Positions 1 through 15,500 of a stretch of DNA of 64,000 bases are shown piece by piece. The position numbers and the translations under genes are program-made. How positions within the stretch are numbered: position 1 is the first letter of the stretch; every line of letters starts with the position of its first letter. The stretch covers positions 7,075,851 to 7,139,850 of the forward strand of contig CP034985.2 in assembly GCA_004026145.2 (NCBI GenBank). Direction: 5' to 3'. Source of the stretch: Takifugu bimaculatus (taxonomy: Eukaryota; Chordata; Actinopteri; Tetraodontiformes; Tetraodontidae). Below the pieces are notes generated by a model. The model searched no databases. It worked only from the letters and a program-made list of their open reading frames with translations, and was not told the DNA's origin.

Positions 1-3000
1 ACGTACCAGTACTCCCATAAAGCTTTTGGCAGATATTTGACACCTCCGAAGACAGAATATGTTTTGTTTTTTTTAACTTTAACTTGGATCCAACTAATGA
101 AAGTTGATTTGAAATATTTGCATATTTTCCAACGTCACCAAAACGAGCTGGGGTCTTAATTAACTGGTCTCTGTCTTGGGGAAAAACCCAATTTGTGTCT
201 CCAGACTTTGAGGGTGTATGCTGTATAAATTACCACGGGCAGAAAGAACCTCGCCTATCTATTGTCTTTGCTCCTTTTACTTCCTTAATGTACATGTGGG
301 CTGCAAGACTCAAATGAGCCCCGCAATCATTCTAGGGCAACGAAAAGCTCAACAAACCACACACTTTTAGCTGGATTTTGTGTAGCAAAACCTATAAAAG
401 AGGTATTTTCAGAAATAGATTCTGGCTAAATAAAAAAAATAACAGCAGTCACTTGCATATATTGTGATTTATGATCACATTACCAACACTGACAGTAAAG
501 AGACCAGAGCCAGAGAGCAGAATAATCTGTTTACAGCATATCCAGCTCAAGCCCCAATGAACTGAAAATTGTTATAATGAAAACTCTGTTTAGTTCTGTG
601 CCGTCGGAACACCCAATCCTCTTGTGCCAGTTTTACACCCTCGATCTCGCTGCCTGAATCTCTGTATATTTATATACTCTCTGCCAATAAAACGTCTAAC
701 AGACACTTTAACCTAATTTAAGCTCACGAGCAAAAACTCTGATTAAGTCAAAGACTGTTACCACAGAAAAGCCTGAAACCATGAAGATTTAGAGTTTCAA
801 TGTCACAGAAAGCTGCTCTCCCCTCACTATAAATCAAAGCGGCCACCACATACTCCAAAGGACATGTCTGTTAATGAAATAGGGGTATTAGGTACAATCA
901 ATAAATCTAAACTGATAAATTGACTACCGGTAAATGGCAAATATACAGGTCATAGATGAGTAGTATTGAGAGGAATCTTGTGACTGACACTGCTGTGCTC
1001 GTTTGAAATAATCATTTAATAATTTGAGTCATACAATGTCCACTCTTGATGTGCACTCCTTTCCAACACAGCAGGTCTTGGCTGGGAGTCCTCACATCAT
1101 TGGCTAATGCTGATGAATGCAGGCCTGTCAGGATTATTGGACTTGGCAGACTTGAGTGGCTCGATAAGCTCGTTCTCACCTGAAGAACTGCAACCATTCC
1201 CCTGCACGTCGATTCTAGGAAAACAGTTGGAATTCCCCTATGGGGTGCAAACTAAGCTCCTACCTTAGGGTCAACAAAGACAACTGGTGTTAACAGTATA
1301 TTTAACTAACACATATCATATCGCATCCTACGATTTTTATTTACAATTAGGGTCACTGCTGCAAGATATCGTGTGTAATTCCAAAATAAGGGCATTCTTT
1401 TCTTTATATCCTTTAGAAATACAACTCACTGCAATCTAGTAACAAATAACACAAGCTCTCATCATTTCCAATTTGTGGAATTCTGCCATTATGGGTAAAT
1501 GCCCTCAGGTGGTACAAGTTCTGTCCTCTTCCGACTTCTTTGACAACATGTCCTGGGTCCTATTGATGACAGCTGGATGGTGAATGGGTGGCTGTATCCC
1601 TGCTTTAACATGTCAGCAAACACTAAGGACAAACAGATGTGCAGCATTTGCTCCTCTGTTTGTCTCAAAATAAAAGTGAAGCTCTTGGTGTGACTGTTTT
1701 CTTGCTGGTCCTGTGACTTTGTTCCCGACAAAGAGAGTGAGAGGTTTGATTAACACCCGCGTGCGACGGAGTCTAGAACCCGCTCCTCAGCCAGGGTTAA
1801 ATTAGAACTCAAGGTTAATCCAAAATTGAGCCAAAGCTGTGAATCATATCACACTGTTTCTACTTGTAGTCATGAAGTCATCAATAATGCAGTTCTCTGG
1901 GTTGTTCTAACGGGCCCTTCGACGGCCAGCTGCTGGGAGGTGACTGCAGAAGGTGTCGGCGTGTTGTTGAACGTCAGGAGTTACAAACTACCGGTACGCC
2001 AGCAGTCAAACGTCTAATTTGAAATTAACGGACCTAATGCCAGTAAAGTACACATATCCAGGCAGATATGCCCTTAGCAATATATAAACACTTCTTTTTG
2101 TTCAGACTTTGTATTTAATTCTACCTAAGCTCAGAGGCAGAGCTGTAGCAGAACACATGGCTTCATTATTGTTTCTAAGATTCTGGGTCTCCTTGAAGCC
2201 ACTCAGTGTAGATTGGCAAGGTGAAAAAAAGAATTTTTAAATTATTTTTGACATGAGGCTTCACCGTGAAGAAAACATAATGAAAGAATGAAGTGTGAAT
2301 ACTTCTCATAGCCACTGTAAGAGATTCATTTGGCAGCTAAACTGACAAGAAATCTATTTCTTTTGCAGCTGACAAAAGAGGATAAACAATAAAAAAAATT
2401 CTTTACTAATTAATTTTTTTCAGTCGGAATCTTGTCTCCTTAAATTAGCTTTTATGGCGAGAGGAGATGATTTCTCATCAAAATAATTCCCAGTACTGTG
2501 CTTTACCTGACTGAAATCACTTGAAACGAGCACCCTGCTCTGGCAGGAGGTGTCTTTTTTCTCCTCCAGTGCTTTAAGTAGAGTCGTACCTCTGTCAAGG
2601 GTCTAAGGATGCAGCCGAGGTTCAACACACCACAGATAATAAGTCTAATAATGGCCCGCTGCAATCGATAAAACTGTTCCTTGGTAATGGAGCAGAGGAG
2701 GTCATGTAGCCTTACTAACCCCTGCACCAGCTCAAAAGAAACCCCACTTCACCACTGGAGACCTTACTGAACTGCTTGTTTGTGCCCATGTTCTGACTGA
2801 TGGTGAAAGGAGCAGAAAGAAAAGCAAAGTATAACTAACAACCTTAACAATGCCTGAGGTTTCCATCAAATCTTAACAAAGGGGATGGTTAAGACTTGCT
2901 AAGAGCACATTCAATGCTTAGTTGTGTCTAGAACGTCATTTACAGGTGAGTTATGTAAAGGAATACCAATAAAAGGCATCATGAAATCAGTTTAATGCTG

Positions 3001-3531
3001 CTGTAGAGGAAAACGCCAACTTGAAATTGTAAAAATACTCATCAGAGTGACCAACGGCTCTAATGGCGCTGGCAAGGTGACTTAAAAAAAATGCCAACCG
3101 AGTCATTTTATGTGTGACAGTCTGAGTAATATTGAGTCTGGGTCGGATGCAACCAGTGTTCATTTGAGTCCTGGTGCTCTGGTCCTTCATCCCAGTGTGT
3201 GACAGTCTGCACAGCACAGCACTGTATTTTCTAGCATTCGTGTTGACAGGCCTGTTCATGCCACTGCAACTTGATTTAGTATCGTCTTTGAAGGACTCAA
3301 GCAAAGATGTGAATATAAAGATTTCCCAATAAACACCTCAATTCCATGTTAATGCTTTTTCTTGACTTACAGCCCTTTTGTTATAGATGGATATAAATCT
3401 TGACAGAACCAACAAAATTTCCGATGTCCAAAAAAACAGCCTTGTCAAAGCTGAGAGTGTAACCACACTGTGACCTGGGGCGACTGGATATCCCAGAGAG
3501 CGACAATACATTCTTTGGTAGCGCTACTCAC
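1..3531 (-). other. rngtt: rngtt intron 10 (partial)
   Basis: No further rngtt exon could be recognised here, so the remaining third of the guanylyltransferase and its OB-fold lie beyond the left edge. Contains Tc1-like fragment copy 1. The short frames do not resemble a known protein. Confidence 0.6.
2204..2319 (+). mobile_element. Tc1/mariner-like end fragment, copy 1
   Basis: Shares the order gtgtagat, then gacatgaggcttcacc, then aatgaaag, then tgtgaatact, then cactgta with copy 2 at 23624-23729. The ending (tgtgaatacttc...cactgta) is like the ends of many fish Tc1-like elements. No transposase frame is present. It sits in the last visible rngtt intron. Confidence 0.5.
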
Positions 3532-6500
3532 ATTGAATTTAATGATGTCGTATATCAAGTAGCGCGGGACCGGCTGACCATTCACCTTGTCGATGATCAT
3601 CTCCTGCAGAAAAAAAAATTAAATTCGGATCAGTGGAAATGGGAAAAGGTGACAGTTGTAAATGTTCAGAGGGAGATGCCTGCAGCAATCGGGAGGACAG
3701 CAAAGAATCAGGAAGGGAAGTGTGTGCTGGGGTTCACGCTACTAGCACACGAAGCAGAAATAGCCCCATGCATCCATTATGCAAGACGCAAGTTGGGAGT
3801 CAGGTGCAGTGATGGCGAAGGACACCCAACAGACATGATCGACTCTCACAGAAACGGTGCACGATCGTGACTGCAGCTGCAGCAAAGCGCAAACATTCCT
3901 GGCACTCGAGTAGCGCATCTGAAAGTTTGGTTGCAGCTCCTGCTTTGTTGGGGTTAAATAAACAGCCAAACACTGCATTTAGAGAACTATATTTATACCT
4001 TTTTTGCTCATAAAGTATTTAAGCCTATGCTGCACCTTTGTAGCTTTTGGTAAAAATGGGAGCTGACGCAAACACGATATTTTTAGGACTAAAATGATTG
4101 CGCTGCCAACATGAGTGAGCTGGGAAAACAACAAACAAGATACTTAGTTATTAGAATATACAAAATGTGTTTATTAACTGGTGTTATGTAAGGCAAACTC
4201 AATTTAACCGATGAAGGAAGGGTAAGGGTAAGACCAGAAGATCATATAAATAATGAAATATATAATCTCAAAACAACAAATAAATGTACCAGGATTCAAT
4301 TGCAGTGAAACCACAAGGGTAAAAGTGCCTAGAAGATGGATGGATGATTGCCTCAATAACAATGTTGCTTCAGACAGGAGCCTTTTTTGGGCCCCGTGGC
4401 CCCTATTTCTACAGCTGCGGAGTTCTATCTGCCCAGAATGTTGCCGAGCTGATCCTTGAGCAGTTACTGCCAATTTGCATTAATACAAAATACAATGTGG
4501 GGTTTCACTAAATATAATTGTGGTTGGCTTGGAGCAGCCATTGTAAATGGTTTTCAGACATTCTGACAACAACTTCATACATTCTGATATAGAGGAAATT
4601 GAAGGTCAGATGTTTTAAATATAACAGTGGCTCCACTGCTGCCTGGAGGTGTCCAGGGGCATGCATTATGGCTCTCCTAGCCACAGACTGTGCAATATAA
4701 TAAGATTACTTTACTCATGTGAGCATCATGGACTCATATTAAGGCTTTCTAAATGTCGTTTGCACAGCTTCGTAAACCACGGTGGTGCCGTTGACTAGCT
4801 TCTAACACGTTTTAGTTGCAGTAGAGCCAGTAATAGCAGCACATCATCTGGACAAAAAAAACCCATATAGATAATTTTCCGAATTTACATAACTGTTTAT
4901 TTATGCTGCCAAACTGCTGCAATCACAGCGTGGAACACTGCAGCGCATACACTACACAGCAGATGCTATATGGTGAGATGTGAGGTACTTTATTTTCAGA
5001 GTGGTTTGTGAGAGGATTTGGAAGACGTGAAGTCATTTCTAGGGGCTCTCTGTCATTGCTATGCATCCAACGCACTGAACTGTTGCACTGATAGACGATA
5101 GCAGTAGACGAATACATAATGAGGCGAAAGGAAAACAGGAATGTGTGTGCATTCGTTCAGAAATGGCTGTAAAGCCTTAAACACTCTGCTACAACACATG
5201 TTGAACAGGGAAAGAGCTGATCTTTTGGGGTGAATATTAACACATCAGACAATAGAGCGGGGCTTGAACAGGCCTCGTGTTTAACCAAGCGTAGCTTCTC
5301 TGAAGTGAGAGTCTGAAGCTCCAACAGATGATTTAAGAAACAAAACAAACCTGGGACTTCACCAACATCTGCACTGCTCTCTTAAAAGAGCCACGACATG
5401 CCGCAATTAAAGGTCTCATTTGAATATCAAAAATCTTTAAAAAAGAAGGGGAAACTTATCTTATTCAAAGAAATTCTGGGTTTATCATTAATACAAGATT
5501 TTTAAATTTGAGATTTTTTTTTAATTTTCTGCCAACAACAGCACCTGGCACTGAGAAGTAAAGAAATTTGCATCATCCAAACAACAGCAACATGTCAATA
5601 ACACCACTTTCACACTGAAATTAGCTGCAGGATTTTCTAACGCGGGTCGACCCACCTTTGCTCAGAATTTGGGCGTTTTCACATTCTCAGTCTGGGTCTG
5701 ACTTCAAGCTGAGGTGTGTTGTTTCTTTACTCTACACCAACGCATTGACGTCGTTACACCTTTACGTGCACGGAACGCTGCCGAGTAAACAATGGACAGC
5801 ATGTTTGTTTCTTACTTTGCGATTTTGTCCGTTCGCAAAGTTTGAAGCTCAGAACAGATTGAAGAATGTCGGAGTGCCGATGCAGCGAAAGGCGGATGGA
5901 ATTTGTGGCTAATCTGGAAAAGGCCTTAGAAGCTCGAGGCGGAGGAGGCGAGTCTTTAGTGCTTCCATGGTGGCTATTTTGGGCGACGCTGCTCGTCATA
6001 TGTGCGCAATAGAATTGCATCAAATTTAACAGCAATGTTGTCAGGCAACACTCGATTTGGTTTTTGTGTTGTGCTTAAAAAAACATAATGGATTATTTTA
6101 GAGTTTTGCACTGAAACATTGAGAGAAGTGCCTTTCAACCCAGGTCATGGCACACTCGGGTGTTGTTAGAGATTTTAAGATGAACCATGGGAATTCATCT
6201 GAAATCACCAAGTGGGTGGCTAAAACTACAAACTTTTTTTTTCCAAAATCTTTTTTTTTTGTTTGCAAATGATCCAAACATCTCTAAGTTTCACAGAGTA
6301 TAAATATAGAGTATATCGTCATTATTAACCTGAGTGTCAACTCCTAACATTTTCAGTCGGCGGTTTGCAGTGGGACTTTCTCAATTTAAAAAAAATACAC
6401 CATGGCTTTAAAAAAAAAGACAGAAGTGACTGGGAGAATATGCCAAAACAATTGAAAATAACTGATTAAGCTGGCACATTGTCATGCCGCTCCGGTTTCT

Positions 6501-9500
6501 GTTTGGCACTAAGAGCTTGACAACACATTGAAGGAGACAGGGGGCACCTGTGGTGCGAAGAGCGAGCTCGAGATGCTCAAGGAGTGTGCCAGAGCTGAGT
6601 GGCTGCATATACATTTGTAAAGTTCATAATAAGCATCCGATGCGCTCCAGCTTCCTCCTGGTTTTGATTTCTGTTTTTCACCTCATTCAGCTTGTTTATC
6701 ACCTGTCCCTGCATCCGGTCAAACTCGTGCTCTTCCAACAGGCTGCAATATTGCCATAGAAACAGAAAAAATCTCTGCCAATCAGAGGTTGGACCCGGGG
6801 AGATCAAGAGAATGATTTATAGGAGATTTCTTTCATGCTGCAGACCACAAATTTCCCAGGTTGCTTGAAAGTTCATTTGACACAGGACGCAATGCCAGAA
6901 CAAGCTTTTCATATTGCCAAAAAGACCAGCATCAAACTGGGAAAACGCAGGAACTTCCTGCAGTGTGAAAGGGGCTTAAGAGTCTGAGCCTGGTATTAAA
7001 CGATAATGTTAAGTCACCGTCCTGTTGCCCCCCAGAGCGCATTCTGCTGTCCATTCTAAAACAACCGAGTGACAGGAGGAGCGACAATGCAAAGTCATGT
7101 ATTTCATTCACAGTACGCAGGATCATTCGCTTTATTAAAGGTCTTTGGCAGTTCTATTCCTCCACCTAAGGCTGGAGAGACCTATGGCTGAATGAATGTG
7201 CATCAGAGGAGAAAAGTAGAGCAACATGAAGAGATGCAGGAAAACAAGAAAAGCCTTTTGGGAGCAAAATTTTGCATGCAGCTTTGAAATGAGATGATGA
7301 CAAATAAGAATAACTCACCCCATCCAACAGGGTATTCGCTAAATGGGTGCTTGGATCCTTCCGGAACGGAAACTCAAGGTTTGCTATGTGGAAGACTGAG
7401 TTGTCTCTGTCAATCATGAATACTTCATTTTTTCCATTGATCAACATCATGTACCTGTGGGAGAAGGCAAAACTATTAAAGTTCACAATGTCACCAGAAG
7501 GACAGATGATTGTTACATTTTTTGAATGTCAAATGTTTGCTTTTTTTTTAGAAACATTGATTTTTCTAAATACAAAGCTGCTTAAGCCAAGCAGCGAGAT
7601 TGTGATGATTTGAAATGAAACAAAATGAGTATTAAAAGTGTAATTGACAGGCACCTTGACTTTAGTTAACATGTTATAACCTTTTATGACATTTAGCACT
7701 TAATTTCCCTCGCTAGATGTGTTAATTGCTCATTCATACATCGAAAGACTAAACTAACTGATGCAGAGAGAAAAAAACAATTACACTTGACATACAGATG
7801 CAGCAACTAAACCAATTAAACCTCCAATAAATAAGAAGGCTCTTTCACAAATACAAAGGTCTTTAATTAAAAGCGTCCTCTTTTAAAGGCACATTTCATC
7901 ACTGTTTTTTCCCTGAGATGAGTACGCAACTGCGGGTTTTTATAAACGCGAGACAACCCAGTCTTAAGGATTGTTTTCAGGAGGTGGTCAGATTGTTTCT
8001 CCCTCCTCGGGCTGTCTGGTTGATTCCTGGTTCGTAGCATGTGGGTCTATCTGTAGCCCACAGGTTACTTAGTGCCGCTGCTGTAGGAGGGCCAGAAGAT
8101 TTGTGGTATCCCTTAGCAGTGTCAAGGGAGTAGAGGAGGTATAAGGAGGCAGGCCAGTACACAAGGAGAGTGGTGGGACCACAGGAGAGCAACAGCCCAG
8201 CAGCAAGGCCACTAGCTGCTCCTTTGTGAGATGCATAACAGGAGGAGCATCACCAGAGTTCTCCAGCAGGTCACGCGAACTGTCAGAAACTGTCAGACTC
8301 ATTAAGGGTGCCATAAGGGCCCAACATACATGAGTGGGGCCTGTGTTTACATCCTAGGAGTCCAGCTGTCACCTCAACAGGAGCAACACAGATGCTGCAG
8401 AGAGTGCAGAGGAAAATGGAGGCCAGATACACTCATCCACACTATCAGTCTTGAGGAAATTCGAAGAATTTGGATCAGCCTGTGGGCTCATTTATTTCCT
8501 AGATTTTGAGTATGATTCTAAATACAGTTCTTAAATTGAGATTTTTAATTTTTCCTACATTATTTTGTTCTGAGTGAATTACATTACGGAAGTGGAAAGT
8601 TTCAAAATGAAAACAGGATGCTTTTAAAAATTGAAAATGTAAAATTTGAGTGGGGCATCTGGTTAATCAGCCATTAAACCAGGCCAGATCTTTACACTAG
8701 AGTACAACTGATCATGTGGCTGGCATTAATCTGCTTCCTTCCTCTGCATCAGTGGCAGCTTGTTGGATTATAAAGCACAGAGTTTAAATTCTTTGCAGTT
8801 TGGGGGAAGAATGCTCTCAAACAGCAAGAATGAATAATTGTAAGCAAGTGTAATCTTAACCATTTACAGAAATAGGAGCTAATCCATAGATACCCAGAAC
8901 CAAAATACAATCCTGAGCAATCATCTCGCTCCCCGCACATTTCCCAATTTCCAGCCTTAGGCATGTTCTCCGCTTTTAGGCGCAACAGGTGACTACTAAA
9001 CTATTTCAGATGTGGTTTTGTTTAATCAAGTTAAAAATAATTGGTCTCTACCACTGATTAATTTATTAGAAATTTAAAATCAATAAATAAACAGCAGGAA
9101 TCAGAGGGTGGCACACTCCTCCTGATTTACGCCTGGAGTCAAGTGCCCACAGCAAATGTTCACTGTTTGATCAACAAAGTCTGCTGATCACTAAGTTGGC
9201 AGGCCTCGTGCGTAAATTCAACAGCAGGGCAACGAAAAAGGCAAAAACCTTGATCCTCCCTTCTGTTGGTTACCAGAGAAAGGAGAACAGATGGGCCACA
9301 CCCAACAAAACAGGCGCCACTGTCCTCCAACAGAGTCCTGAAGTTCAACAGCAGTGAGCAGTTACTAATACAGCATCTTCATCCCAAAGCCATGTACACA
9401 CTTAAATAAGACGGATTTTCAAAAACATCATCTGTTGCCATGTGCTTCTGTCTATTCTGCCTTCCCACCATAACCCTCTGAATCACAATGTAGAGGCACT

Positions 9501-12500
9501 GTTCAACACACGTAGAGCAGTTTCCCTTAGTTTGATGCGATCAAACTGACAGAAACATGTTTTTCCTTTTATACATGAATGAATTTATGAAGCCTCTTAT
9601 ATACTATAGGGTGCTTCTTCTGTTCTTACAGCAATAAAAAAGAAAAAACTAAAGACAACCAAAGGTTAAGGGTTGTAATCACACCTCTGAAATTGAGACG
9701 ATTTTTGTGCAGTTTTTAGTTCCTAAAAACTGGGTAAAATGTTTTGTGGTTAAACCAAAAGCTACTGCAGAATGATGCGTTTTTCAAACCGGCTTAATTT
9801 TACCGCCATCATCACAAAGGGAGCCGATGCAATGGAAGAGCCATCAATACCAGCTGGTTCCAATGGAGAGACTGGCACGAGACCAGCTCTGAGGCGGGGT
9901 GGAGAATAATACACCAGCTGACAAGTATGAGCTCCAAAACCTCTAAAACTGTGTTATAAGCTACGCGACTTGTTTTCACTGTTTTTCATCAGCTTAATAA
10001 CGTCTCATTTACTAAATTAATGAAGTGATAATTTGTTTTTGTGGCTAAACTGTGAAACTCTCACATGAAAAAAGGAGTTTTGTTGAGAAGGCAGATCCGC
10101 TGTTTGTGATGGGAATAAAACTACTGCTCTTAATAAGTTATCGACTAAGGATGTGTGGGGAGAGGAGGACCAGCACACCATCAGCACCAAAAATCTGACC
10201 TTAAACATTCAGCCTTTTGTTCCTCCAGGCATGAACGCGTAGGCAGTGGGCACTCCCTTCAGTTAATCAGAGATCGTTTTCACATAAAGGAAGCGTGAGA
10301 GTGACACACTGGACATAATGCTGCTGTGGTAGCCAAGAGATCAGACACTACGCTCCCTCTGAATGAACACAGATAATGACATGGCCTGGACCACATAATT
10401 TCAGATAATGTTGCTTTGAATGTATTTGCATTTGCAATATATAACCTGAAAGTGCACATTACGTCTGCACATAATGTGCTCTTTGTTTTTTCGTGTGTAC
10501 GGTTTAAGCTTTAGGCTGAAATTTATCTGCAGGGAATCACAAAAAATATGGGGGAGGTGGGAAAAATTGAATAGGGATGACATTTTTTGCATGGGAGTGG
10601 GCACAAAGCAAGCATTGTTCAGAGGAAATGCTTGTCCAGAGGTTTCACAGTGAGCTGTTTAATGATTTCCACGGGTGGGAGGATCTTCTTGGGCTGCTTT
10701 ATTAAAGAAAAGGAAAGTTAAAATCATACAGGTAGGAAGAGTGTCACACCATTGAAGTGAGGACACGTCTAGTCTCCCACCAGGAGAAGGGCTTCCTCTG
10801 CTGCCTAATTGGCTATTTAAGCACAACTAATGCTGTCAAGTACATTTAAAATGAATCCATGTCTGACCATTACCGGGATACCTGCCGCACTTCCGTTTAT
10901 CCATTTACCACTGTCATCTCGACTCACTCAAGTCAGACACCTTTTCTTTGACAGGCCATAAAACCCCACAACGAATGTCCACACCAGTGTGAAGCCCTCT
11001 CAACCAGTTTCATCCATTATGCTCCACTCCTGTGATTGATGCTGTGAGCCTCATGTTTTAGCCTTTCCCTGAGCTCCATCCCTAAGAAATTTAACCCTAA
11101 TGAGGCACAGGCTGCTATTGTGTGGCCTGGACCTGTAGCATGACTGGGAGCAGATGAGCCCCAGAGGAGGTCTGATCCAGCAGCTTCTCACGTCATTAGT
11201 GGCACATCAACGGGCCTAGAAACACCATGTTGAGCTTTCATTTAGACAGCACAGATAAGAGACAAAAAGAGAAAGATCAATCCTCCAATGTTGTGGAGTG
11301 TTCCCTCACAGGGGACAAAAGCAGGATATTTAAGCCGCTTGAAAAATTTGAAATGATGGTATAAGTATTTTCCTCGGCAAATATGCTCAACCACCACCTT
11401 TATTCTAGACCTAAGTATAAATTAACTACTATGCAATTTCTCCTTTATTTTAAGACTTTAAAATGGAGAAGTTTCACGAAAATCGAACTCAGCTTTAATT
11501 AGCCATTTTTCTATACTTCTGCCATATAACAATTGTAAGAAGAAAGTTTTTCACCCTAATGGGCTTTTGAATATCTAACTAGCACGATGGATTGAATTTA
11601 AAGTGGACTTTTGCAATAACAAAGCCACAATCTTCCACTGCAGATCCTCTGGAAAGAGAACAACAATATTCAAAGTCTCAAAGTCTTCACTCCCCCTTCA
11701 CAGGCAAAGACTCATCTGGCCAAAAGGAAGCACCACCAAAAGAAAATATTAGAACCTGCCCATCTTTGTCCTGGTTTGTTCACTTAAGGCAGTCTCTGCT
11801 GTCCTCTCTAAAGCAAATTAGAATCCACAAAATTGTTTTCTCAACACCAGCGAAGTTGTGTTTTTCCATGTAATTCCATGTTGTCAGAGATGGTTCAACG
11901 CACGGTAAAAGGAAACAACGTTCCCCAGGAACCATTCATGCAAGAGAAATACACAAATTAGTTGTCTGAAGTGAAGACATTCACCCATTTTCTCCTTTTA
12001 GAAATGGGTGAATGTGCAGAAATGGTAGATATTAAAGGCTAAATGATCCAATTAACAAGTAAAATGACTTCCATTACAATAGGACGTTTTCCTTAAAGCA
12101 ACAAAGGGAAGCAGGGCTGGAGCATGAAGTGGTTTTTAAGTAGAACCTCAGGCAAGGAGGGAAAAAAAACATTCCCAGACTGCCTTAAAGAGACAAAATT
12201 TCCATTAAAAATCCATTTCAGTTCTTAAAAGGCCACTGGGCCACTGGTAGGAAGGTATGGCATTTCTCTGTGTGCTCTGAAACATGTGCCTGGAATGTCA
12301 AATTGGGATCACAGGGGAAACGCTGCGATTAGTAAATCTCGCTGAAAGTGTTCAAAGCTCCAGTCTTATCTGATACGCCAAAAGACCTCTATATTAAATC
12401 TGATTAATTCATGCCACTTATTCATGCCATTATCAAAATCAGAGCTTTCAGCAGCGACGGGGCTCGAGCGCTGGTGATTAAAAGTGGAACCGCTCTGGAT

Positions 12501-15500
12501 TGACAGTCTCTGCTTAATAAGCAGTGGGCCTTAAAAAGCTCACGCCCTTCTGGTGTTTCTTGCCCATCAATCAAACACTTAATAATGAAAATCAACATGA
12601 CAGGAATATTAAACATCTAAAAATTGGCCTTAAAATGTCTCCTTAATTCTTCGCGCAAGTGTAGAAAATGAAGATGACTTGTACATGAAAATGGAAACAC
12701 TATATTGCGCGAGTAAAAAAAAAACCTAATAATAATTAAACAGGATCTTTCTCCGTCATTGTCATGACAGCGGATATAAAGAAGCTGTGGAAAGAAAGCT
12801 CAAGGCTAGAGCGGAAGAGCATAGAATCCCTCCCTGCATTAACTAGAGAGGAAACTTTAAAGTACTGGCATTTGCAGAGGTAGACGCCACATAATTGCTG
12901 TAGCTTTGTTGGCCAAATCTGCACTCTGCTCTTTTTCTTCCAGTCTGACAGGAAATTAAAGCACCAATATGTAGGACCCTTAAACTGACTGCAGTCATTA
13001 AATATTCACAAGCACATTTGCGCCAGCGAGAGTCACGTTGCTTCACCGCTGGAACGCTGGAAATCCATTTTTACCACTCAATAGCTTTTGGGAAAACAAG
13101 CCGTGGAACAATAGTGACATCCTCTCCCTTGAAATGTGAAAGTGAGACTAACGAGTTCTACAAAGTCATCCCTATTAGTGGTCCCTGACCTCTGTGGGAG
13201 ATGTGAGATGCCTGTGTGGACATGCGTGGACAACAGACCCACCGTGTGCCGTCAGCCTTCCAGCTGACTTTGTATGGACTTGCGTTCTAGGAAAGTGATA
13301 TTTTGCCGGTCCATGGATACTGGCTGAGCACCAGGAAACCCAGATCTGCAACAGCAAAGAAGACATGAGTAGACAACACCATTCAGGTCTGGAAATGGGT
13401 AAAGTCCATGAGGGCTAGAGGAGAAATCAGACTGTAGCATGACCAGGTTGTAAAGTGACAGTGTTTTAATTCAAGACAGGAGGAAGGAAATACCAGACTC
13501 TGGCGAGCATGCATTTATAATTAGTTCCCCTGTCAACAAACACTAAAGCACTGTTGCCTGCACTCTGGAGTTTTACGGCTGTTTACTGAACTTGTGTTGC
13601 GACAACATGATGATTAAACACTGGCGTAAGTCAGAGCCACAATGCGCTGAAATAAAGATGGAGGACAGGGTGTGTAATGATCCTAAAACCATTAATAAGG
13701 CCAAGTCGCTTGACGTCAAACGCGACGCACCGTCATCTTATTTCAGAAGATGAAGAGCTGTTAAATATTACATTAACCAGCTTCGCAGGTGCAACGTCAA
13801 CATGTGTCAAGTTCTTGACTGCTTCATTAATGTGCTTTTCTGTCCTGCGCTCTGTTCTTCCCTGCCCTGTTTCCAAGGCACAGCAGCACAGCTACACTCG
13901 CACGTCTCTCCCAGAAAAGAATAATCTATTCTGGGGCTTAGTCGAAGATGTCAAATCTCAAAATAAATAAAAAAAAGATTCAGACATATGAGTCACTCCC
14001 AACAGTAACACACACCCACACACTGCATGTGTACACACAGATCTCCAGAGGGCTGAGGAGGAGGAGGCTCTTACCTGTCCCACTCGGACATCTCTTGACA
14101 TTTTCGTTGGATTTCTCCAAGTTTGGGTTGCACTGCAAGCTGTGTGACGCCTTTCACACTGATGCCTTCAAGGAATACTGCACCCTAGGGGGAAAACAGA
14201 AGGCTGAACTTGGACTGGAGTGAAGGACCCATGCTCCTACACATGCAGGCGCAATCAATGCTGTTGATTTCCAAACAGACGCTTCCTTGTTTTGAGCCAC
14301 TATGTGGAGACAACAGGTAGAAAGACCTTCTCTCTGTGTTCATGACCTCTTTTCAGCATCCACCTCAGCCATTCTGTTCCTCTGCTTCGACCTCCACTGG
14401 GTGTGATTCAACTGATGAGTCCCCTCAGACATCCGGGCCTCCTGAACGCATGGATCTCAACACGATGACGTCTGACGCACTCACATTATATTTAGAACGA
14501 CTATTACGAATAATGCATGGTGATATATGCTGAACAGAGCAGAAATACATCTGGTGTGATCGCTCCTCTCACCACAAATACCATTAGTACTTGTGCTGTC
14601 TGTATCAATGCCTGCAGTGAGAATAAATAAGGCAATAAATGTTTAATAACGTTTAGTGAACCGGTTCATCATGCTTGCATCCCACACACAACGAACACCA
14701 AACTACACTGGGTGTTACTACGAAAGCTTATAATAGTTCCAGCAGCACGTGAGGTCAGGTCAAAGGGAGTTTTCCCATTTCTTGGTCTAAAGAACATCTG
14801 ATGCAAATCAGTGACGTCTTTAACAAAGGAACAATACCACAGCCTTGAGAATTTATTATTTTATTTCTGCCATCCACTCCTGGAAGAGCACCAGACTGTA
14901 AATTCAATTTGATTTAGTGGACAAAGCGTGTAATTGCAATAACCTGAGACACACTCGGCTCCAACAGGTCTCCCCCCCCCCATAAAGAGGATAGCATGAA
15001 AGTGGATACTGCAAATGTGGAGCTTGAAAACATTTGATACTGACTTTTTTTCCATTCACTAACTTTATCTAAAAAGCTTAAGTTGAGTGGGAGCGGCAGA
15101 GTGAGCCGAGCAGCTACAGGGATCGGTGCCTCAGCGCCCGCTCCGATGTGAAGCTGAGGACACACTCCGCTGGGCAGCATTTGTAGCTAAACCACAGGGT
15201 CACTGAGGTCTGTCGCGTTTCACTATGGAAGACGGAGCTAAACAAAATCCACGAAGAACAGTCGGAACAGGATTTCAACTTTTGACACATGCACTTCAGC
15301 CTTTGGCGATTTAATCTTAAAACTCCTTTTTGAACTTTGGAACGGAGCGTTGAGACTCAACCTCAGGCTATTCAAGCGTGCGACAGTAACCTTAAAAAGA
15401 GGGAAAATAAAGCTGCTGCCATCTAAACCTCAGGAACAGAATCAAAGAAAAACATGCTAATTTTATTCGTCCCACCCAGCCCACCTCCCTGTATTAATCA

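Noticed and set aside
2503..2727. 74-codon minus-strand frame considered as a further rngtt exon
   Set aside because: No match to the capping enzyme C-terminal half and no convincing splice phase.
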